The translations under genes were made by a program, and so were the position numbers. A stretch of DNA of 64,000 nt, taken from contig NZ_OX366334.1 in assembly GCF_947250645.1 (NCBI RefSeq), positions 558,001 to 622,000 on the forward strand, written 5' to 3'. Below the pieces are notes generated by a model. It saw only the letters and a list, made by a program, of their open reading frames with translations, searched no databases and was not told the origin of the DNA. Shown here piece by piece: positions 8,991 through 18,278 of this stretch (positions within the stretch are counted from its first letter, which is position 1; each line of letters opens with the position of its first letter). Source of the stretch: Wolbachia endosymbiont (group B) of Eucosma cana. GTDB lineage: Bacteria; Pseudomonadota; Alphaproteobacteria; Rickettsiales; Anaplasmataceae.

Positions 8991-9785
8991 CTAAAGTGAC
9001 CTATTTATAACTTCAACTTCACTACCTTCATAACGCATTAATAGCTTTTTATGTACTCCTTTTATTACAACATAATCATCAAATAACAGCCTTTTACAGG
9101 ATTCCCCTTCTATAAAAATCTGAGGAATTTTATTACTATTTCTAAACTTTAAATAGGTTAAATAACCATCATCGAATAACTCAATTGGAACTATATCTAC
9201 GTTACCACCTTCATCAATATATGTATAGTTGTACCTCGTATTATTTTCTTGTATTATTTTTTCTGGCTTTTCTGTAATGTATTGCATTTGAGTAGGTAAA
9301 GAAACCTCATCTAAATCAACATCAAATTCATCTTCTTCTTGAGGATAATAAAAACGTATTACGTAAGATATATCCTTTTCAACGGAATAATCATGATCCA
9401 CTTTTTTAGCATCAGCATCTGGGTATTTATCGTAATTTGGTCTTGAAATTAGATCAAAAATGTAATTTCTCTTTTTAGTTGTCGTAATAATCATGTTAGT
9501 GCGACTACTGACTTCAAATGGCATGACAAGCAGTTTATTATCATAAGGATTAATTTTCCAACTTGATGCATCACCAACAGCAATATTTTTGACTTTTTCC
9601 CCTTCTGCAAACTCAATATAAGAATAGTAACCTTGACTAAAAATTACTGTAAACACCTCATTAGGGCTATATACAAAAGTCTTTATTCTACTATCTACAG
9701 AAATAGGTTTATTATTAATAGATGCATTTAAGTTGCCACTTATTAGTAAAGCTAAAACTAACAATATCCTACACATATTCATCAT
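8991..9785 (-). CDS. virB9: type IV secretion protein VirB9
   Basis: A periplasmic/outer-membrane core component (VirB9/CagX/TrbG family). The signal peptide (about residues 1-22, ending N-L-N-A-S) is visible, followed by the N-terminal beta domain and the C-terminal domain with the conserved Y-x-Y...P-x-x-x-F-D-D-G pattern (V-P-I-E-L-F-D-D-G). 264 residues. The start overlaps the end of virB8 by 17 bp, which indicates coupled translation. Confidence 0.95.
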   Translation of the reverse strand: MMNMCRILLVLALLISGNLNASINNKPISVDSRIKTFVYSPNEVFTVIFSQGYYSYIEFAEGEKVKNIAVGDASSWKINPYDNKLLVMPFEVSSRTNMIITTTKKRNYIFDLISRPNYDKYPDADAKKVDHDYSVEKDISYVIRFYYPQEEDEFDVDLDEVSLPTQMQYITEKPEKIIQENNTRYNYTYIDEGGNVDIVPIELFDDGYLTYLKFRNSNKIPQIFIEGESCKRLLFDDYVVIKGVHKKLLMRYEGSEVEVINRSL

Positions 9786-10449
9786 CTACTCTATATGAAA
9801 TAACTTGAAACCCTAACGGGTTAATATATCTTTGCTGATCATTCATTTCAAGCGATGCATATTTATACGACATCACAACTATCTTATTTTTCCTTGAGGA
9901 ATTTCCATCTTTTCGTGTAAATTCTATAGAAAATCTCACTTGAAGAGCATCATTACCTAATTTTTGAATTGAACGAATTTTCAACTCACCTTTAGCATCT
10001 GAATATAAATTAAAAAGGTCATTCATATTCTGCGATTTTATATAATTGCTAAATTCACTATATACACTAGGCGAAGAAAACAACCTTACTTTTGTATAAT
10101 AATTATAATTATAATTATATGGGTCAAAAACCTCCCTTGCTTTTATATACTCTGAAATAAAATAATCGTTCAGCGTTTCATTTGCAGAATATTGTTTTAC
10201 TGTAACAGGATCAACCAATTGCACTATGCCTGACTTTTTATCAATTTCTATAACGAATGGCTCAATAGTGCTACTTGTGCTAATTTTAAATATAGCTAAT
10301 ATGCTTATAGAAATTGCAACTAGTAATATTAATGTAAATAAAAGTAAAGTATTTCTCTGAGCAACAACTGTGCTATAGCGACTTGAATTCCAATTTATAT
10401 CCTTATCCAATGACTCATTACTTTTTTCTTGTTTTAAAAATTTCAGCAT
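9769..10449 (-). CDS. virB8: type IV secretion protein VirB8
   Basis: An inner-membrane assembly factor of the T4SS, with an N-terminal cytoplasmic tail, one membrane helix at about 34-54 and a periplasmic NTF2-like domain. The domain ends with the conserved N-P-L-G-F-Q-V motif near the C-terminus. 226 residues, full length. It is the first gene of the five-gene block; the 72-bp gap to ribA on the right must hold the operon promoter unless transcription starts in or before ribA. Confidence 0.95.
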   Translation of the reverse strand: MLKFLKQEKSNESLDKDINWNSSRYSTVVAQRNTLLLFTLILLVAISISILAIFKISTSSTIEPFVIEIDKKSGIVQLVDPVTVKQYSANETLNDYFISEYIKAREVFDPYNYNYNYYTKVRLFSSPSVYSEFSNYIKSQNMNDLFNLYSDAKGELKIRSIQKLGNDALQVRFSIEFTRKDGNSSRKNKIVVMSYKYASLEMNDQQRYINPLGFQVISYRVDDEYV

Positions 10450-10521
10450 CTCAATATTCTTAAAAATCTTAACTTATATTAATTAACATAGCAAGCTAAC
10501 AAAGTAGTTATAACAAAAAAG

Positions 10522-11625
10522 CTAATAAACCCTTAATCCATGGCCTAACTTGCCAAATTTTGTTTCCATATATGAATCATTATATTCATTGCGTTCCATA
10601 ATAAGTGGTACACACTTTGTAACTTCTATACCGTTATTTTTCAACTCTGATAACTTTCTACCATTGTTTGTAAGTAATTGTATTTTGTTAATGTTCAATT
10701 TCTTAAGTATTTTAGCTGCAACAGCAAAGCTCCTTTCATCATCTTCAAAACCCAATACTCTATTTGCATCAACAGTATCAAGATTATATTTTCTTTGCAT
10801 ACTGTATGCTCTTAACTTATTAGTTAAACCAATGCCTCTCCCATCTTGCATCAAGTATAATATAATGCCATTCCCAAAGTCGGTCATTATTTGAATCGCT
10901 TGATGTAACTGGCTTCTGCAATCACATGATAAGCTGTCTAATAAGTCTCCTGTATAGCATGCAGAATGAATTCTCACTAATGGCTCATTATCTTTATCTG
11001 GATTGCCAATGATAATTGCATAATGTTCTCTTCCGCCACTTTTGGTTCTATAAGATATGATATCTACTTCTTGAGTCTGTTTTAAAAATAATGATGTTTT
11101 GCACACTTCATACACACTATGATTTTGTTGAAAATCATTCACAAGTAACGTATTTAGTACAATAATGTCATTTTCTTCACACCAATTTCGCATTTCATGT
11201 TTATTCTCAAAAGTCATATCAGCCACTAACGCGTATGGCAATAATTCTGAGAACTTAAGCAAGGCAACAGCATACGCATCTATTGTCTTTGAGCATTGCA
11301 ACTCTTTTATGCTACCTTCCTTTGAACAGTTTATTAAATGGAGCAGTTCATCAAAATTGCTTATCAACAGACGTTTGCTACTATGTTCTTTACTCTGACA
11401 TATGTATTTTACCTTACTTGCAGTCAAAGTAACATACACATTACCTGATATAAGCTTATATTGACTAAATAAATTTTTTTCTAAAGTTTCAGCAGCAGCA
11501 AGCAATAGATAGTTATTTTCATCATCATATATTAAAATTGGAAGACCACGCCTGACTTCACTGATGGCCCTTTCTACTTTATTTCTACTTTGATTTCCTA
11601 TAAACATTTCACCTACACCAAACAA
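10522..11625 (-). CDS. ribA: RibA: GTP cyclohydrolase II with degenerate RibB-like N-terminus
   Basis: Catalyses the first step of riboflavin synthesis (GTP to diaminohydroxyphosphoribosylaminopyrimidine). The C-terminal half has the zinc site C-x10-C-x-C (A-C-Y-T-G-D ... S-C-D-C-R-S) and D-G-R-G-I-G-L, both typical of GTP cyclohydrolase II. The N-terminal ~170 residues resemble a dihydroxybutanone-phosphate synthase (RibB) fold. Where RibB has its acidic R-E-N-E-G-D loop, this has D-D-E-N-N-Y-L, so that half is probably inactive. The start may be the ATG at 11607 (M-F-I-G-N) rather than 11625, which abuts the tRNA-Leu gene. It lies upstream of virB8 in the usual Wolbachia arrangement. Confidence 0.93.
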   Translation of the reverse strand: MFGVGEMFIGNQSRNKVERAISEVRRGLPILIYDDENNYLLLAAAETLEKNLFSQYKLISGNVYVTLTASKVKYICQSKEHSSKRLLISNFDELLHLINCSKEGSIKELQCSKTIDAYAVALLKFSELLPYALVADMTFENKHEMRNWCEENDIIVLNTLLVNDFQQNHSVYEVCKTSLFLKQTQEVDIISYRTKSGGREHYAIIIGNPDKDNEPLVRIHSACYTGDLLDSLSCDCRSQLHQAIQIMTDFGNGIILYLMQDGRGIGLTNKLRAYSMQRKYNLDTVDANRVLGFEDDERSFAVAAKILKKLNINKIQLLTNNGRKLSELKNNGIEVTKCVPLIMERNEYNDSYMETKFGKLGHGLRVY

Positions 11626-11627
11626 CT

Positions 11628-11715
11628 TGGTGCGGTCGAGAAGACTTGAACTTCCAAGGCTTTGTGAGCCACAGCGACCTCAACGCTGCGTGTCTACCAA
11701 TTCCACCACGACCGC
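11628..11715 (-). tRNA. tRNA-Leu (anticodon GAG)
   Basis: An 88-nt class II tRNA on the minus strand. The acceptor stem GCGGTCG pairs with CGACCGC, followed by discriminator A and an encoded CCA. The anticodon stem CAGCG/CGCTG encloses the loop TTGAGGT, giving anticodon GAG. It has a long variable arm and a GTTCAAGTC T-loop. It lies directly upstream of ribA. Confidence 0.97.
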
Positions 11716-11905
11716 ACTTTATTCTAGTTTCTATATAATTACTTTAAATTACTTAATCATTTTAGGATTTTTCATCTAAAGTGTCAATCTGATACTAGGA
11801 TAATTTAGGAAATGCCTGTATAATTTAACTATGAATTTTATGGTTACAAACTTTAATCATTTAAGATAATCTTAATACTAATTCTTAATTTAGGTTTTTA
11901 TACAA

Positions 11906-13147
11906 ATGAAAGTAGCTAATATCTTCATTTTTTTAATTCTATCTCTTACAATTAGCTTTCACTCTAATCATGCACAAATATTGTACACATGGTCTCAAAT
12001 CATTCCAGAAAATAAATTAAGCATACGTGCGATTATAGACAATAACATGTGTCCCATTGCTTACGTCGATAATAAGGAAGTAGAAATGCTAAGTCGCAGC
12101 TCAATTAACAATACCGAAACAGTTTGTGAACTGATAGTAGAAACAAATGCTCAAAACATTAGTATTGACAATATAAAAGTTCCCGTATTAGCGGAAAAGA
12201 TCAGCAAAATTGCCTTCATTGGCGATACAGGATGTAGAATAAATATGTTATTTCAGCAAGAATGTAATTCTGTAGATAACTGGCCTCTGAAAAAAAATTT
12301 AGATTCAATCGCTTTTCATAAACCAGATTTAATTATCCATGTTGGTGATTATCATTATAGACAAACAAAATGTAGAAACACAAAAAAGTGCGGCGATATT
12401 TATGGATATAGCAAAGAAGCTTGGTACGCTGATTGGTTTGAGCCTGCAAAAGATATTTTAACACAATCTCCTTTTCTTTTTGTTCGTGGGAATCATGAGA
12501 GTTGTAATAGAGCTTATGAAGGATGGTTCAGATATTTAGATTCATACCCCTTTTTCCCTCAAAAATGTGAAGATCTTATTTCCAGTTGGTTCTTAGATAC
12601 TGGGCCGATGAAGTTTTTTATCTTCGACTCTTCATCCGGTGAGGAAATTTTTACAACCCAAAGCACAGTTGATGCTTTTGAGAGACAATTTGATAAATTG
12701 ATACAAGATAAGCCCACGTGGTTTTTGACTCATAAACCGCTTTGGAGATCTCCAAAAAAAGAATTTTTGACATTAAAAAGCCATGGTAATCTTACACAAA
12801 TTGAAGCTTTTGGAGATAAATTTCCAAACAATGTTACTACCATAGTTTCTGGCCACATTCATATAGCCCAGATTTTATTAATGGATGATGTTCCAGATCA
12901 GATTATAGTTGGAAACGGCGGTGCATTATTACACGCTCAAGATCAAGAACCTGTTTATCAAAATGTAGAATTTAACTATCCAAATAGTAGAAATTACTTA
13001 GCACACGAAGTTAGAAACTTTTTCGGCTTTGGCTTTGCAATATTAAGTTTAGATGATCACAAATTTACTTTCTATAACCAAGATAATAAGGAAATGTATT
13101 CTGCAAACCTAACGAAAGACTTTAAACTCAAAACAAATTTAAATTAG
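11906..13147 (+). CDS. secreted metallophosphoesterase (purple-acid-phosphatase-like)
   Basis: A calcineurin-like phosphoesterase. The metal-binding motifs appear in order: G-D-T-G (near residue 110), G-D-Y-H-Y-R, G-N-H-E-S, L-T-H-K-P-L and S-G-H-I-H. An N-terminal signal peptide (about residues 1-23, ending S-N-H-A-Q) places it in the periplasm or outside. Eight or more cysteines, some paired in the catalytic domain, agree with an exported protein. 413 residues, single gene with its own upstream region. The substrate cannot be read from sequence; acid phosphatase or nucleotide/phospholipid hydrolysis are possible. Confidence 0.85.
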   Translation: MKVANIFIFLILSLTISFHSNHAQILYTWSQIIPENKLSIRAIIDNNMCPIAYVDNKEVEMLSRSSINNTETVCELIVETNAQNISIDNIKVPVLAEKISKIAFIGDTGCRINMLFQQECNSVDNWPLKKNLDSIAFHKPDLIIHVGDYHYRQTKCRNTKKCGDIYGYSKEAWYADWFEPAKDILTQSPFLFVRGNHESCNRAYEGWFRYLDSYPFFPQKCEDLISSWFLDTGPMKFFIFDSSSGEEIFTTQSTVDAFERQFDKLIQDKPTWFLTHKPLWRSPKKEFLTLKSHGNLTQIEAFGDKFPNNVTTIVSGHIHIAQILLMDDVPDQIIVGNGGALLHAQDQEPVYQNVEFNYPNSRNYLAHEVRNFFGFGFAILSLDDHKFTFYNQDNKEMYSANLTKDFKLKTNLN

Positions 13148-13460
13148 GACTATTTGTTGTTATCGATTACTGACCTTACCGAAAAAAAGTAGAGAAGAAG
13201 TTTTTACCATGAGAATAAATTGTGCAGAGTTAATAGCAGGCCCTGTAAACAAAATGTTAGCAGGTCAAATTAATCAAGAGCAGGAAGTATAAAAATGGAA
13301 AAAAGCGGTAACTTAGCCTAATGACAATAAATATAGAGAAGTTACCGTTTTAAAGAGCACAAAAAGAATACACAGTAAAAGCGAGGAGAAGTTGAGAATA
13401 TGTATGGAAGCAGTGTGGAGAAGTGGCTGCCAATGATCAAAAATTTACCGCAATTACAGA
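13148..13460. other. intergenic region with a dispersed repeat and an inverted repeat
   Basis: No convincing gene. About 13172-13238 resembles the reverse complement of about 30163-30225 (shared core AAAGTAGAGAAGAAGTTTTT, then GAGAATAAATT), so it belongs to a dispersed repeat or a decayed gene end. A 9-bp inverted repeat (CGGTAACTT at 13306-13314, AAGTTACCG at 13339-13347) follows. A 27-codon frame at 13209 is not supported by anything else. Confidence 0.5.
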
Positions 13461-14018
13461 TTATTTCACCAGCGGCAAAGTGATACCATGTTGATTCATA
13501 TATTTTCCTTTCATATCATCATATGACTTCTCACACTCACTTTCGCCGCTTAAAAATACAAACTGGCATGCTCCTTCATTAGCGTAAATTTTTGCAGGAA
13601 GTGGAGTAGTGTTAGAGAATTCAAGTGTGACGTGACCTTCCCATCCAGGCTCTAAAGGTGTGACGTTTACTATAATACCACATCTTGCATAAGTTGATTT
13701 ACCAACACAAATTACCAGTACATTCCTTGGTATACGAAAATATTCCACCGTGCTGGCAAGTACAAAACTATTTGGTGGGATTATACATACATCTGTTTCC
13801 TTATCTATGAAACTATTCTCAGAAAAATTCTTGGGGTCTACAATAGCTGAATTAACATTAGTAAAAATCTTAAACTTATTACTAACTCTTGCATCATAGC
13901 CATAAGATGATAATCCGAAAGATACAACACCCTTACTGCTTTTATGATTCACAAAAGGCTCTATCATTCTAGAGTTTTCAGCCTTTTCCCTTATCCATTT
14001 ATCTGGCATAACTGCCAT
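13461..14018 (-). CDS. dcd: dCTP deaminase
   Basis: Converts dCTP to dUTP for thymidylate synthesis. 185 residues, the usual length in Alphaproteobacteria. Seen: S-S-Y-G-Y-D-A-R near residue 38, the catalytic-region G-K-S-T-Y-A-R-C-G (about 109-118) and [14 protein letters not shown] with the general-base glutamate. Single gene on the minus strand between a repeat-rich spacer and trkH. Confidence 0.95.
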   Translation of the reverse strand: MAVMPDKWIREKAENSRMIEPFVNHKSSKGVVSFGLSSYGYDARVSNKFKIFTNVNSAIVDPKNFSENSFIDKETDVCIIPPNSFVLASTVEYFRIPRNVLVICVGKSTYARCGIIVNVTPLEPGWEGHVTLEFSNTTPLPAKIYANEGACQFVFLSGESECEKSYDDMKGKYMNQHGITLPLVK

Positions 14019-14089
14019 AATTGTCCTTTAAAGTTTTGTAATACTTATAATAATATGTAATAGAATTTAAATGTAAACCTGAATTAGCG

Positions 14090-15556
14090 TTACACTCTGG
14101 AATGGCAAAGTTTCCAGTATAAACTACCTATACAAAAATAAATTGGCAATATTTCAAGCCTGCCAAGCAGCATCAAAAACGATAGAAATAGCTTTACTCC
14201 ACCACTAAAGGAGGAATAATTACCTGAAGGACCTATTAGGTTACTAAATCCTGGGCCAGAATTTGTAAGCATTGCAGAAACAGAGCTGATGCTAGTTATA
14301 AAGTCCGCATTGCTCAAGTAAGACATCATTATTGATGATATAGTGAACGTTAACATGTAAATCGCAAAAAACGTAAAGACGGATTGAACTTCATCATTTT
14401 CCAGTATTTTACCATTGAGTTTTACTCTATCGCTTTCACTTGGATTTAATAAAGAGCTAAAGTAATTCCTTATAGATTTTAGAAAAATGACTAAACGGAA
14501 GATTTTGATTCCACCACTAGCAGAACCACCACATCCACCAATAAAGGCTAAAAAGAAAGCTAAGACTGAAATAAAGCTCCAATTCAAGTAGTTGCACATT
14601 ACATAGCCAGTTGATGTGATAAAGGAGGTAATGGTGAATGTGCTGTACCTAAATGATAAAAATACTCCTAAGTCAAAATTTTTATATAACCAAAAACAAG
14701 CAAGCAAAGATGAGATAACAACTATCTTAATAAAGTAAGAGACCTGTTCATCATAACAAACGTCTAATCGTCTTATAATTTTTAAATAGCTCATAAAAGG
14801 TAAAGAGCCTAAAATCATAAAGATAATTGTTATGACCTCCAATATAGGGTTATTGTAGTAGCCTATAGAATCGTTATAGTTAGCAAATCCACCAGTTGAC
14901 ACGGTAGACATCCCGTGACATATTGCGTCAAATAATGGCATGCCAGCTAGATAATATGAAAGTATGCATAATAAAATTAGGCCATAATATATTTCTGTAA
15001 TATGTATCACTACGCTTCGCGTATGCGGTAGCCGTTTTTTAATAGCATCTGAGTATTCGGAATATAGCAAGTTATTTAAGCTCAAAACTTTAAATATGGG
15101 AAAAACTGCAATTCCTACTGTAATTACTCCAAAACCACCTATACCGTGCAGCATTGCTCTCCACAGTAGTATCCCCGGAGATTGTTGCTCGATGTAACTT
15201 AGAACAGTTGCTCCTGTGGTTGTAATCCCAGATACTGCTTCAAACAGTGCATCAATGTAGCTTAAACTATCAAGATAAAATGGAATAGCTGCAAATAGAG
15301 ATAATGCAATCCAGGTACAACTGGTAATCGCAAAAATTGCCGGCATTCCATGTAACCTACTTAGTTTACCCAGTAGAATAAAAATCGCACTAAATATGCA
15401 GGTAACTATAAATCCAACCAGAAAATTTTTCCATTCGTAACCTAGATAATTATTAGTAATAGCAGGAATAAGCATTGCTACACCAAACAACAATAGAAAA
15501 ATTCCCACAATAAACGCAATTGAACGTAAAACTTGCAGATTTTCCATAGATAGCAA
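14090..15556 (-). CDS. trkH: TrkH-family potassium uptake membrane protein
   Basis: A K+ translocating subunit with about 10-12 membrane helices over 488 residues. All four selectivity-filter-like loops can be found in order: T-T-T-G-A-T-V-L, S-T-G-G-F-A-N-Y, T-S-T-G-Y-V and N-S-G-P-G-F-S-N-L-I-G-P. This is the M1-P-M2 repeated architecture of TrkH/KtrB. It would need a TrkA-type cytoplasmic regulator, which is not in this window. The first methionines are close together (M-L-S-M-E-N); 15547 (M-E-N-L-Q) may be the true start. Confidence 0.93.
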   Translation of the reverse strand: MLSMENLQVLRSIAFIVGIFLLLFGVAMLIPAITNNYLGYEWKNFLVGFIVTCIFSAIFILLGKLSRLHGMPAIFAITSCTWIALSLFAAIPFYLDSLSYIDALFEAVSGITTTGATVLSYIEQQSPGILLWRAMLHGIGGFGVITVGIAVFPIFKVLSLNNLLYSEYSDAIKKRLPHTRSVVIHITEIYYGLILLCILSYYLAGMPLFDAICHGMSTVSTGGFANYNDSIGYYNNPILEVITIIFMILGSLPFMSYLKIIRRLDVCYDEQVSYFIKIVVISSLLACFWLYKNFDLGVFLSFRYSTFTITSFITSTGYVMCNYLNWSFISVLAFFLAFIGGCGGSASGGIKIFRLVIFLKSIRNYFSSLLNPSESDRVKLNGKILENDEVQSVFTFFAIYMLTFTISSIMMSYLSNADFITSISSVSAMLTNSGPGFSNLIGPSGNYSSFSGGVKLFLSFLMLLGRLEILPIYFCIGSLYWKLCHSRV

Positions 15557-15671
15557 CGTGAAAGCTATATGTTATTAAAACTTCAACCGCTTTGCTAATT
15601 TTTTCTCTTGACTTGATTATAAATACGTATAATTATAGCGCTAAATTTGCCATAAGAGATAGAGGTAGGGT

Positions 15672-16967
15672 ATGGTATTAGATTGTGGCCTTATTAAAAC
15701 TCAAGAATCATTATATTTTGCAATTTTGAATAACAATCTTCAAGAGGTCCAGAATATATTCAATATTAATTCTTACAGTAATATACAAAAGGTTTTCAGA
15801 AGCCAATTCCCGAGTGGTCGTACAATCTTTGATGTTGCTAAATCCATAGGAAATGAAGAAATCATTCAGACACTTCAGCAGAAAGCTAATGAATACACTA
15901 ATGCTTTATGGAATAAGCGTAAAGCAACTCAAAATTCATTACGTTTTGCAGTTGTGAATAGCAGTCTTCGAGAAGTCCTAAACATAATCAAAAAAATTAA
16001 TTCTGAGGAGAATATAGATTATACACAAAAGGTTTTAAGGAGTAAGTTCGATGGTAATTATACTATCTTAGATTTTGCTATTTTAAAACAAGAAGGAGAT
16101 ATCATTAAGGCATTTTGGGATAAAGCTGATAAAAACACTCGTGTCTTCTTGAGTGATAGTGCAATCAAATCAGCTAATTATAGTTCAAATTTTGATGTTA
16201 AAAAATTTATTCCAGAAATTGAGAATTATAATAGAAAGTGCACTGAAAAAGCTACCAAACGAACTTATGAAGAATCTCATCAGAAAAATGATATTCGTGA
16301 TAGAGCTATGCAAAAAGTGGAAAATTTAGGAAGAATAGGTACCCTTCATTGCAAATTATGTGAAGCAATAAATTCTTTGAAAATTGAAAAAGTTAAAGCA
16401 GTATTAGAAGATTGTGATACAAATCTAGAAATGATTTTAAATAGACCTATACATTCACCGAGCAAAACTACCCTTTTACTTTACCCTCTGTACGTTGGTC
16501 TTAAAAAACTACGTACCGGTGATGGTAAAAGATTGAAACAAGAAGATCTGAGCAATATAAAAGAAATTACTAAACTTCTTTGGGATAAAGCTTCTCCTGA
16601 TATTTGCGATTTCTGGCTTAAATTCCATCAAGATCAACAAGAAGAAAGTACAAAAGACAAAAAAGCAACCTTTGAAGCTCATTTGAAAAACGCTTCTCCT
16701 GATATTCGTGACTCGTGGCTTAAAAATCAAAGAGCTCCTGAAAATCAAGATGCAGCTGTAATAAAACTTCTTAAAGGTGAGCAACAACGACATGCTAAGA
16801 TAGGTAGTGAGAAGTGGCTTGAAGATTTCATTCAAGAAGTTAAAGATTACACAGAACAAAAAAGCATAGAAGAAAACCTTGAAATAGCTACAGAGAAACC
16901 TACAACAAAATCTGTTCTACAAGACGCACAACTTTCTCAAATAAATAGAACTTGTTGTATTTTGTAG
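15672..16967 (+). CDS. ankyrin-like repeat protein with C-terminal CaaX-like tail (CCIL)
   Basis: 431 residues, no signal peptide or membrane segment. Two diverged ankyrin-like units are visible: S-L-Y-F-A-I-L-N-N-N-L-Q-E-V (about 12-75) and S-L-R-F-A-V-V-N-S-S-L-R-E-V (about 90-155). A third related unit begins L-C-E-A-I-N-S-L-K-I-E-K-V at about 235. Two copies of A-S-P-D-I-C/R-D-F/S-W-L-K follow near 310 and 345. The protein ends T-C-C-I-L; the last four residues fit a CaaX box (C428-C-I-L), with Leu predicting geranylgeranylation in eukaryotes. A host-directed effector is inferred, not shown. Alternatively it is an ordinary Wolbachia ankyrin-like protein whose tail is coincidence. Confidence 0.75.
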   Translation: MVLDCGLIKTQESLYFAILNNNLQEVQNIFNINSYSNIQKVFRSQFPSGRTIFDVAKSIGNEEIIQTLQQKANEYTNALWNKRKATQNSLRFAVVNSSLREVLNIIKKINSEENIDYTQKVLRSKFDGNYTILDFAILKQEGDIIKAFWDKADKNTRVFLSDSAIKSANYSSNFDVKKFIPEIENYNRKCTEKATKRTYEESHQKNDIRDRAMQKVENLGRIGTLHCKLCEAINSLKIEKVKAVLEDCDTNLEMILNRPIHSPSKTTLLLYPLYVGLKKLRTGDGKRLKQEDLSNIKEITKLLWDKASPDICDFWLKFHQDQQEESTKDKKATFEAHLKNASPDIRDSWLKNQRAPENQDAAVIKLLKGEQQRHAKIGSEKWLEDFIQEVKDYTEQKSIEENLEIATEKPTTKSVLQDAQLSQINRTCCIL

Positions 16968-17069
16968 TAAATAAGTTCTTAGGAAATCTAAGTATGATAA
17001 CAATAAAAACAAGAAATTTAAACGTTCTATTTTTAACCTAGTATCCAGAATAAAAAAATATCAAAGTCA

Positions 17070-18086
17070 TCATATTATATCACGAACCTTTTCCAAGACT
17101 TTTTTTATATTTTCGCTTGAAAGTGGAATTAAGCCAAGTCTAGATAAATATCCACCTTCAGTACTAATAGAGTCTACAACTTCTCTAATGAATTCCCTTA
17201 ATCCATCAACAGTATCTAAGTGTTCTTTCTTTATATAAAGATATAAAGGCCTTGCTAACATATACTCCCCCGATGATATATTTTTATAAGTTGGCTCAAT
17301 TCCTGCGATTGTGCTTCCTTGAATCTCATCTTGGTTTTTCGCTAAAAAGCTGAAGCTAAATATTCCTAAAGCATTTTTATTGCTCTTCAATTTTTGTATT
17401 ATTATGTTTTCATTAATTCCAACTTCTATATACCTTCCATCATCTCTGATATTACTACATGCTTTCTTTCTTTTTTCTTGGTCTTGATAATTCTCTTTGA
17501 AAATCCTTGAGTTCATGCATGAATATTGATCAAGCATAATAAAATTAATCAAAGTTTCATGTGTACCTGTATTTTGATGTGGACCATAGATTTTAATTTC
17601 TGTTTTTGGTAGAGCTTGATTTACATCAGACCAAAATTTCTTGTTATTCTTTACTAATCTATCATTGTCTTCAGAATATGAAGATAAAGTTTCAAACAGG
17701 TCATTTTTTGTAAAATCAAATCTATGGCTTTGATTTGAATTTGCAATAACAATTCCATCATAGCCGATTATGATCTCTATTACTTCATTCACTTTATTTC
17801 TTTTGCATAATTCTCTCTCTACTTCCTTCATAGGGCGAGATGAAGTGGTGATATCTGGTGTGCCTTTCCCTATTCCTGAACAAAACATTTTGAACCCTGA
17901 TCCACTTCCTATCGATTCTACAACTGGAGTTTTAAAGGGAAATATACGACTGAATTCCTCAGATACAAATGAGATAAAAGGAAAAACAGTTGAAGATCCA
18001 ACAATTCTGATATATTTTCTGGCATCAGCATCTGAAAGTGGCACGAGTAATACAAATGCAAAAATAAGGAAAAAGCGTTTCAGCAT
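17070..18086 (-). CDS. pstS: PstS-like phosphate-binding protein
   Basis: A periplasmic phosphate-binding component of a Pst-type ABC transporter. The signal peptide is about residues 1-22 (ending L-S-D-A-D-A). The phosphate-contact motifs V-G-S-S-T-V-F-P-F, G-S-G-S-G-F and the S-S-R-P-M stretch follow. 338 residues. No pstCAB neighbours are in this window, so the permease must be elsewhere, as is common in these split genomes. The specificity is inferred from the family. Confidence 0.85.
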   Translation of the reverse strand: MLKRFFLIFAFVLLVPLSDADARKYIRIVGSSTVFPFISFVSEEFSRIFPFKTPVVESIGSGSGFKMFCSGIGKGTPDITTSSRPMKEVERELCKRNKVNEVIEIIIGYDGIVIANSNQSHRFDFTKNDLFETLSSYSEDNDRLVKNNKKFWSDVNQALPKTEIKIYGPHQNTGTHETLINFIMLDQYSCMNSRIFKENYQDQEKRKKACSNIRDDGRYIEVGINENIIIQKLKSNKNALGIFSFSFLAKNQDEIQGSTIAGIEPTYKNISSGEYMLARPLYLYIKKEHLDTVDGLREFIREVVDSISTEGGYLSRLGLIPLSSENIKKVLEKVRDII

Positions 18087-18278
18087 CGTTTTTGTTCAAG
18101 AGTGTAAACTTAATTATCGTAATAAAAATCAAACTGAAAAGCTTTTTTTCTAGATTTTAGAAGGTATAACGATCAAATGTGTGCGTAATGATGAGATCTG
18201 AATCACAGCATTCATACAATTACACCTGTATCAAATACTCTTATGTTTTTCAATACTGAAAAATTCTTCCATATTAAC

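Noticed and set aside
13209..13292. A 27-codon frame after the phosphoesterase gene
   Set aside because: Too short, no clear ribosome-binding site, and it lies in a dispersed repeat; more likely relic DNA.
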